A stretch of 64,000 bases of DNA from Lagopus muta (lineage: Eukaryota; Chordata; Aves; Galliformes; Phasianidae), in contig NC_064433.1 of the NCBI RefSeq assembly GCF_023343835.1, positions 67,230,032 to 67,294,031 on the forward strand, in the 5' to 3' direction. The position numbers and the translations under genes are program-made. The notes below the pieces were generated by a model, which did no database searches, was not told the DNA's origin, and saw only the letters and a list, made by a program, of their open reading frames with translations. Shown here one piece after another: positions 1-8,800 of the stretch. Numbering within the stretch: the stretch's first letter is position 1; every line of letters begins with the position of its first letter.

Positions 1-240
1 GCCAACATGAAACCAGAGAGGAGACAGAAAAGCTAGAGGAGCAAAAGAGAGATGACCGAGAGACAAAAGGTGCCAAAATGGTGCCAGAGAGGAGACAGTA
101 GGCAAAGGTGTCAGTAAAGCAATAGAAGCTAGAGAACCAGAGGAGCAAGAGAAGAGCCAGAGACACCAAAGAAATTACAGAGAAGGCAGAGAGGAGACAG
201 ATAGCAGATAGAAAGCCAGACTGCATCTCATTGAGACAGG
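1..240. repeat. Purine-rich degenerate repeat tract at left edge
   Basis: A strongly A/G-biased stretch with imperfectly repeated phrases. CAGAGAGGAGACAG occurs near 14-27, 85-98 and 187-200, and AGCTAGAG near 32 and 127. Spacing between copies is uneven (about 71 and 102 bases), so this is a decayed tandem array or low-complexity tract rather than a clean satellite. It may continue to the left of the window. No coding signal is visible. Confidence 0.6.
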
Positions 241-2180
241 AATACTTTCAGTCAGGAGTCCTTGCTTCTGGATGAGCTAAAATTTTTATAAGTTTAGCTG
301 CATTTAGACAAAAACTGGTACATTTGCTCATTTCTGTTTTTATCGAGAGGCATTCACCTCATATTTGATCACATGCTCCTGTTTCAATTTACTTAAAAAA
401 TGAATTGTGAGCTCAATAATTGAGCTGTAGTGAGAATTACAGGAAGCCAGAAGATTTTTAAATATCTAATCATGCTATGTTTATATAGCACCTTTGTATA
501 GAGTTTTAGTTTATAACTGGAGAGTCAATATAGCACAGCATATGATAATATTTTGCCACACTTGGCACTGCAAAGCAAATGCATTACGTTTCTCAAAAGG
601 TCCAGAGTTAATTCAGAGGGATGCAAACAGGTGAAACACCTGGGACGCAGTGTTTCCCATCCCCTGAGTTGCAGCTGGGACCGGGGGCTTTGGATGGCTG
701 GACCGGGGCAGATATTGCAGCTTTGGGTGGTTGTTAGGACCTCTTTCAGATTGCAGCAGGAAGAGTTCTTGGAACATTGCCATCTAGGTGCTCCAAAATG
801 ATGATTCATGCATGGTTACATGGCAATATTTACTAAGCTCTCAGGAGGCAAATCCATTAGCAGAGATTAGTCAGCTGTCAAGAGCCCATTCCCTCGTATA
901 AGAGTTCTCTAAATAAAAGTTCTCATCTGTAACAGGAACTTCCATCCCACCACCTACTCGCTCATTTCATAATCCCGTAATCGGTGAGTTAGGACATGTC
1001 GTTGTGTTTTCTCAGATTGCAGAGGAAAGTAACACGGGAGAAACTGACAGTGAAAAATGAAGATTTTGTCTGCAGCAACTTTTCTCACCACAACTGAGCA
1101 CAGTCAAACAACTTCTGATTCATTCGGAGCCAATTCTGCCTGTGAGGAAAAGAGACTCAGCTGGAAGCAGCTTCATCTCCACCCAAGCACAGCAGCCACC
1201 TCAAGAGTGTGCAGTGAACTCTGCAGAGAAACTCCTTTTGGTTGTTCAGAGTGCTGCATCCCTCCAGCAGGACATGCCACAGCCCCCAGGTAACTACTTT
1301 GTGGTTCAGGAGATGTCACATGAGGTTTTTTTGCCTGTACACGTGAATATTTGGGGCACCAGTTACTGCATTGATGACCATTTCTCAGTCTATCCGAAGA
1401 ATAACTCATGGTTCAACTGGAAGGGATCTGGGCAACACAGCATGACGGAAAGGCTGGCAGCTACTACAAAGCATGGTGAGCACAAACGGGGAATAAACTG
1501 CTCGGTCAGCAGAGCAAGATTCATTCCTAGACACATGGCTATTGAGTCTGTTTGAGCAAAACTCTCTCCTAGACACGTGGCTATCTCTGTGCAGAGAGAG
1601 CTGTGGTTTTCGAGATGTCCAGCTGTAAGAGCTGTAACAAAAAGCATTGCTTCTTCAGTCTTCCGGGGCCAAAGTATTGTTCAGGCCTTCCCAGCTGTAT
1701 CAATTGGTTTAGGAAATGTTGCAGCTGCTGCCTGTAATTTTTTTTCTCTTGTATGCTTTGAAATAGATCTACCCTCAGCAGGACAGATGATACAGATACA
1801 GCAGGCCCCGCTCATGCAAAAGTGGCTTTGGAAGCCACTCGCTGATCTGTGAGAGCCCCACACCTGCAGATACAATTTAACTACTTAGTACTGCTTTTAT
1901 CTCCTCTGAAAAACTGCAGCAAGTCAAAGCAGCAGGAGTCTGGCCTGCGATACTGCAAAGACGTGGGTACTGACCCTGCCTTTGCCTTCAGTTTGTTTGC
2001 TGCGTGCCTCACCTGGTTTTCCCTTTGCTGCCGCTATACCACAAACCCTGCCAGGTCAGGTTACTGCTCTGTTATCCGGCTCTTCTAAGCCATATGTTGA
2101 AGGCCCCCCTCAGGAGGCTCTCGTGTAACATTTCAGCTCCTGGAGACCAAGTGGTCTTTCATTGGGACAGGAACAGCGAT
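241..2180. other. Upstream flank of dystroglycan-like gene, nothing recognised
   Basis: AT-rich single-copy-looking DNA. Only short open frames occur (the longest about 137 codons, 1142-1555 plus), overlapping on both strands with no recognisable domain or flanking splice signals. No CpG island, tRNA or identifiable repeat was seen. It may hold the promoter of the gene that follows, but no TATA box or other element could be assigned. Confidence 0.5.
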
Positions 2181-2272
2181 GGGAGCAACAGCAGCTGAAA
2201 AGCGTTACGAGTTGGCTTTGTGCTACGAGGTACTTTCCCATGAGAGGTCTTCAGCTGAACAGAGCAGCGGCG
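2181..2272 (+). other. Candidate 5' untranslated exon of the dystroglycan-like gene
   Basis: A strong donor (GCG followed by GTGAGTAC) sits at 2273, 206 bases before the acceptor CTCTTACAG that opens the first coding exon at 2479. That makes a short 5' UTR intron plausible. The left boundary is arbitrary because no transcription start could be recognised. Inference from splice signals only. Confidence 0.35.
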
Positions 2273-2478
2273 GTGAGTACAGAGGCTTTTAAAAAGTCTA
2301 CAGCCCACCCCAGATCCAGCTGTGGGCTGTAACAGATAGACTGGAGGGCTTCTAACAGATGCTGCTTAAAGCCTTGCTGCATTTTACACCTTTCAGCTTC
2401 CTCACAGGATGAAGTAGACTGATCTAAAGTGCATATATGTGTGGTTTGGTTTTCTTTTTTCTCCCCTTTCTCTTACAG

Positions 2479-2836
2479 ATCGAAAGTGCAATGAAGTAGC
2501 AGCATCTATCTGCTAGCAGGGTGCACACAGGCAGCCCCACACAGCCTCTGCTGGAAGATGGACACCCACAGGAGCCTCGTGAGCACTGACAGCAGGTGTC
2601 CTGCCGCAGGGTCCTGCTTGCTCCCAGCAATGCAAGTTTCACCTGCACTCCCCTTTCTCTTTGTGCTGGCATGTGTTGGTGTAAACATGTCCGCTACAGT
2701 TGTCAAGGAATCAGATAACATGTGTGAAGAAATAAAGGTCCTGAAAGGAATCCCAGATGCAACAGTCCTCGTCGGAAAGATATTCTGTTATCCAGTGCCA
2801 GTATTTGCCTTTCATGGAACAATAACTCAATACAAG
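2479..2836 (+). CDS. Dystroglycan-like coding exon 1 (signal peptide, start of cadherin-like domain)
   Basis: Acceptor TTCTCTTACAG, donor AAG/GTAATG. I chose the ATG at 2630 because it opens directly on a hydrophobic leader, MQVSPALPFLFVLACVGVN. An in-frame ATG at 2558 would add 24 polar residues in front of the leader. The exon ends in phase 0 after the residues QYK, matching the position after codon 95 where I recall human DAG1 being interrupted. Residues 1-69. Confidence 0.85.
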
Positions 2837-5800
2837 GTAATGCTGTTAAATGCACTTCTTGGTATAATCCTTCAGTATAATCCTTCAGAGTATTCACTCT
2901 ATTTTTAAAAATCACTTCTGTTTTTCCTATTGAGAGCGTGCTATCTGTAAAACTACAGTGTCTGCTCCAAAAGCAGTGCCTCTTATTTTATGATGTTGGC
3001 CCACAATATCTAAGGCAGATGATGGTGGTATGGCAGTAGAGGTATCTAAGGTATATCTAAGGTATGGTGGTATGGCAGTAGAGGTTGAACGTTCCCACCA
3101 ATATTCTGTTTACAGTTTGTCACTGTGTGACAAATGGCAGCGGAGAGGCAGTCTGACAACATGCTGTCTGACATGGAAGCATGGATGAAAAAAGGTGTGT
3201 CACTGAATTCCTTCACGTAGAAAAAAAATGGCACACACTGACACCCATCCATGTTTGGTGAAGGTTTATGGGAGACCGAACAGTGATGTGAGCACCATGA
3301 GGTGGTGCATTTTAGCAGTGACAACAGTGATGTGAAAAATAAGCCATGTTCCTAATGCACAGATTTATGAGTGAGGCATGCAGGCTCTGGTTCATCACTG
3401 GTGAAAGCACCTTGCTGATGGTGGTGACTATGCTGAGAAGTAGTGTTTGTAGCTGAGAATTTGCTCTGTCAAATAGCATTATTGTGTTCCTCATCACTAT
3501 TGTAGTTTCCATGAAAATAAATAGGAAGAATTACTTTCAGAGCAATCTACATAGAATAGGAACCTACTTCCTGCCTTTAATTCTGTTCATCTTCTATCCT
3601 CTTATGGAGCAGGTCACTTTAGCCAGTGGTGCAAATTTGCCAAGCTGGTTGGACTTCAATCCCAACACAAACATGCTGCAGGGACTGCCAATGAGTGGGG
3701 AGAGCGGAACATACCTGCTAAGCATAACTGCCTCTGGAAGAAAGTGCGCCCAGAGAGCTGCTGTAAAGTTCACCATCCATGTTCAGGACAGCATTTTATT
3801 CCTGGACACGGAGAACAGCTTGAACTACATACCAAACAGGCACCAGTGAGTATTGTCCAGCTGAGGGCCATTACCCAAACCTGAATTAAAAAAATGGAAA
3901 TGGAAAGAAAAAAATGCAAGGCTGCTACCAGTGGGGTGCTGATGTTCCAGGTGGCTGCTGACAAGGCAGCATCCAGCCTCCCTGCCCCAGCTGGGAACTG
4001 GAGTCTTCCTTTGTGGGGAGAGAGACAAGGCCATCAATTGCCTATGCAATACACTGCCCACTTCCACTGATGACATTGAGTTTCTTTCTTAGTAATAAGT
4101 ATTTCCAGTCTAATAGATATCAAATGTAAATGTTTTAACTGAATTACTTTAAAGTCAGCATCATGATGGTTGTATTTGGTAAATCCAAATCGTGCTGCTG
4201 TGCTCTAGATCAGCAATGGGGCCAAACGTAGCTCTTGCTGAAGATAAGGGAGTGTAGAACATTCACATATTCAGTAGGAGGAAGTTTTGGATGAAGAGGT
4301 GAAGTTGAGTGATGTATGTCCATAGGAAAATGGATTGAATTCAAACAAATATCTTCACAAAAGAGGGGGGGATGGGAAGATTAACTCAATCAATGCCATT
4401 TTGGACGTTAATGCCAATCTTCATAGGTGTGGGAAGGAAGTTCCCATCACTTCTGCTGAAATCATTCTCTCCACTGGAGCCAAAACCCTGGAAGCGCAGG
4501 AACGCCTCTCCATCGTGTACACAATTGCTGAATATCTCCATCTGGATTCCTCCCTAGTAACCCTGCTGCAGTACACAGATGTGGTGCACAGAAACTTGCA
4601 GAACCTGACTGTGCTGGCCAGAGACACTTCGCACATTGATTTCACAGTGAACCGTTACGTAGGACTCTCCTGGCCTGTCAAATGTGGAGATCTTGCTGTG
4701 CTCCACGAATTCATTCAAGTCCTACAACACAATATTGATTCACAGCATCTCTCACAACTCCTGGGATATGAAATTTCAGGCTGGAGAATACATAGGAGAG
4801 GGAGTTGCAAAAAAAAGCCCCCGAGACAACAACGCAGGCAATTAATGATCACGCCAACACCTACATTGAAGGCAATTAGAATTACCCAGAGACCAGCTGC
4901 AGTTACTCCCCGTCCTTCATTCTCTGCTGTGCCAAGTCATTTGCTCTTACAACTTGCTGTATCACCTACCCAAAGTTTATATAAAGATAGTATAACAACA
5001 AGAAGTTACCAGTTGCAGAACAACATCCATTCTGTAAGTCAAGAAAGTTCAGTCACCTTAAAAATGGACTCAGCTTTGGACATGCCAACTAATAATCCAA
5101 CTGTAGTTGTTATGTTTGGAGATACTGGTTCTTCAGATCTTTCACCTTCTCTGGTTCCTAAATCAGTGCTTCTCTTCACTGAGCAGAAAGCGCTGCCCAC
5201 CAGAGCTCCTGGCTTGTCCTTGCTGCTACAGCAACCTGAGCCTCACGTGCCTCAGACAGACTTATATTTCCATTCTAGTATAATGAAAGTACATGGATCC
5301 CATCTCCTACAGGACATCACCTCAAATACAGACCTGCTTCCCAGACTCACATACACTCTGATGATAAACACTCTTCATGAGCGGCCCCATAACTTGACAG
5401 AAGCACTTTCTTCGAAGACAGAACATCATGTATTTTTGCCACAAGAAACGTCAACATCAGAAATGCCAGATTACAGTGATAAGGCAAAAAGCCACATTCC
5501 AAAATCTGAAATGCTTTCTAGTGCAACCCTGTCTCTAGAGAGGCTTCAGTCTCTATCCCCAAACACTTTGCTAACAGCCACACCTTCATCTGATTTCACA
5601 TTTCCCATCAATTATATATTTCCACCTCCACCAGCAAGTAGTAGCCCAAGCCAGGAGTTAGCTCATGGCCATGAACTATTATCTAAGTCTTCTGCAACTA
5701 TGCCATCATCCTATAGGCTTCTATTTATTGAAGGAAAAAGCACAGTTTCTTCTGTAATCCAATCAGAAGCACAGATCCTCTATCCCAAACTGAATTTCCA

Positions 5801-8800
5801 TACTGAAATCTCAGCCTGCTTTTCTAGCTCTTCATACAGCCCTTTCCCTGGGGAAGCTAAAACATCTTACGAATCAAGTCTGCTCATTCTGTCCCATCCT
5901 GATAGCACTCCAGTTCTTACTCTTACACCACCAATTGTACATTCTACTTATGGTGATAGCATGCTCAAAACACAGATGCAGTCTCCAAGTATTTTATCCA
6001 CAAAGGAGTTGCACTCAGGCGGAGATCTGGGAACACGAATGATTTTGCCAAACATCACTGCGCCTACCCTGGAGTTCCACAAAATCTCAGATGTCATAGT
6101 TGACGCCATAGAAGTACCCCTGGTGAATTTATTTACTGCCATGTCTCAACCGATCAACGGTGTGCCAGGTATGTTACAAGATTTAACTTTCCCTTTGTTT
6201 TATTTCCTGCTGGGATGGAGAGTCCTAACAAAATAGATAAACGTAGTTTACTCTGCATCAGCACAACCACGCTGCACTTTGGTATACGTCAGCAACAGAG
6301 TTCCTTGTAAGAGAAAGTAATTTTATCTCTCAGCTTCGTACATTTCCCCTAATGACAACCAGACCCAGCTCTGGCCGTCCTATCTCAGGAAAGATATGGA
6401 CCCGTTGAAAAAGATCCAAAGGAACACAGTGATGGTCTGAAGACTAGAAAACATGACATAAATGGAAAGAATTAATCTAAAAGACTGAGGAAAGATGCAA
6501 GTTTATGTAACAGCTTGCTGAAAAGATGAAAGAACTGTTCTCCACATCCCGTGGGAACAAAAGCAGCACTAATGGCTCTGTATTACACTTCAGTTGATGT
6601 AAGTTAAACACCAGATAAACTTTCTCAGAGCAAGGATAATAAGACACAAGATTACTTGGGGAACACTGGAACAGTGTATTAAGAACACAGCAACAAATAT
6701 TTATCAGAAATGACACAAATGTAGCTGAACTCCCACATAGTAAAAAATTAGACTATACATCCTTTAGAGTCCTCCTCCAAGTGCATGAATCAGAGTCAGG
6801 CTTAAGTATACGCTAGACTTCAAGAGATAGTTTATAGGACCAGTTGGGTAAGTCTGAAGGACTGTCTGAATCTGCTTCTATTATCCCTTTAAAAAGGTGT
6901 GTGATAGAACTTAAATTTCAAGTAAGCTCATGCATTCAGAGCCAAACTCTTCCTTCATTCTCAAGCAAAGTCACTGGCCCTATTTTTGTAGAATAGACCC
7001 AGTAAAAGTCTTTCTGAAGTATTTTCTTTCTAAAGGCCTTCTAGACCTATCTTATGCCTATACCCAGAATGCAAAACTGCAGCTGGAAATGTTTAGGTTT
7101 GTAATCAGGTGCCTAAGCAACCAGCTGTGAAAACCCAGATAGGTAACACAACACTAACATAACACTGCTATTAACACTTGCAAACACAGACCATCTAGAG
7201 ATTGTCAAAACTCTCTGCTCCCGGTGAAAGAAATTGCCTGAGAAAAGGCTCCATTGATTTTCCAAAGGAGAGGTTAAGCATTACCACCCAGGAAATATAA
7301 TCCTGTTATTTCCCCAAATGCTACATTTTCCAACGCCATTTTCACCCAATGACTAAAATCTTGAATAGTGATCTACAAGTTACTGACATTAATGCCTAAT
7401 GCATCAGGTGTGTAAGGTATTGCAAGTATTTTACAATCTTATCACAGTATTTTTTCATTACAGTGTTTCATATTGTAATGGCTGAGAAATTAAGACAAAA
7501 TACACAATATGCCAAAGCCCACTGAAGGACAGAGCGGTCCCACTAGGTATTCCCACTGAAGAAAGGTGCTGATGTATTCAGTGCCTACATAGCAAATCAG
7601 TTCCAGAGACAAGATCAGAATCCAGCTCACTTTACAGCCATAACATGAGATAAGAGTCTAACAGCAGAAACTCAGATTCACACTGCTTTCTCCTCCAGCT
7701 TCCTTCCCATGGCCCTAACTTCGCTGGCAGATGCAGCCAAAGAATTTTTAAATACATGCCACAAAAGATCATTATTTTTTTTAATATTCCCAACTGTATA
7801 GCAAATTATTACAATTACATACTTTACATACATTTAAGCAATCTTCTGCCTAACACTGTAATAAACAGTACCTTGTTTTCACAGAGCTGATTCAGACACT
7901 ACCACCATCACACCAGGATGCAAGCACCTTGCAATTTCCTACCGATGAAACGCTACAATCTACAGGAAGTACAGGGATTCTCCCTCTATCTTCTATTTCA
8001 CAAGAGCTTGAGAATAAAACCCCAGGTAAAAAAAAAAAAATGCTTTTCTACTTATTGATGTCATCCTCCTCCTTAGTGATCATGCAAGGTATTGCTGGCC
8101 TCCTATACCAAAACTTGTGTAGTATGGGGTCATATCACCATAACACTCAAAGCATCTTGACTCTAAACTTTGTGCCCTTTGAATTAATCTCTCCTCTTTT
8201 TTTAATTAGGTAAGTAGTATATAAGGAGATGATTAGCCTAGAGTGCTATTTTACTAGATCCAGCAAAGTGTTCCCTGTCCTGGTGTTGAAAACACAAATA
8301 AATGAGATAAATGAGAACTAGCAGGAAAAAATGAACATCTCTGTCACAGACTGTGGGAATTCTTTGAGTTCTCATCTTCACCCTTACTCTTTGAGCCTGC
8401 CAGCAAGTTTGACCCAATAGTCAGACATTTCCTTTTCAAATTCATCACCACATTTTATCTTCCTCACAGCTCACTTGGTGTCTGCCCATGTATTCAATCA
8501 TAAGAGCTCTACAAACTGAGCAGATGCATTGCTGCCAAGGCAAATGCTGCCCCAGGCAGTGTATCTGCCATCTCCAGAAGTCGGGTGATGGTGCTGGCAC
8601 CCAGTGTCTGCCTGATTAACCTGAAACTATTCTTAATGATAGGCATGGCACAATAGTGCAAAGAAAATACAAACATTCCCATGAGATTCCCAGACAAGAA
8701 ATCCATGTTTGGTGTTGTCGATAGAAAATGAAACAATAACATGTTGAGATTTACCTCATACATGAAATCTTCTGAATCTAATGGAGCACTCGCCATCAGA

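Noticed and set aside
1142-1555. 137-codon plus-strand open frame upstream of the dystroglycan-like gene
   Set aside because: No recognisable domain or splice sites, and overlapping frames of similar length exist on the other strand.
2558-2632. Earlier in-frame ATG for the dystroglycan-like gene
   Set aside because: It would put 24 polar residues before the hydrophobic leader; the ATG at 2630 starts a standard signal peptide.
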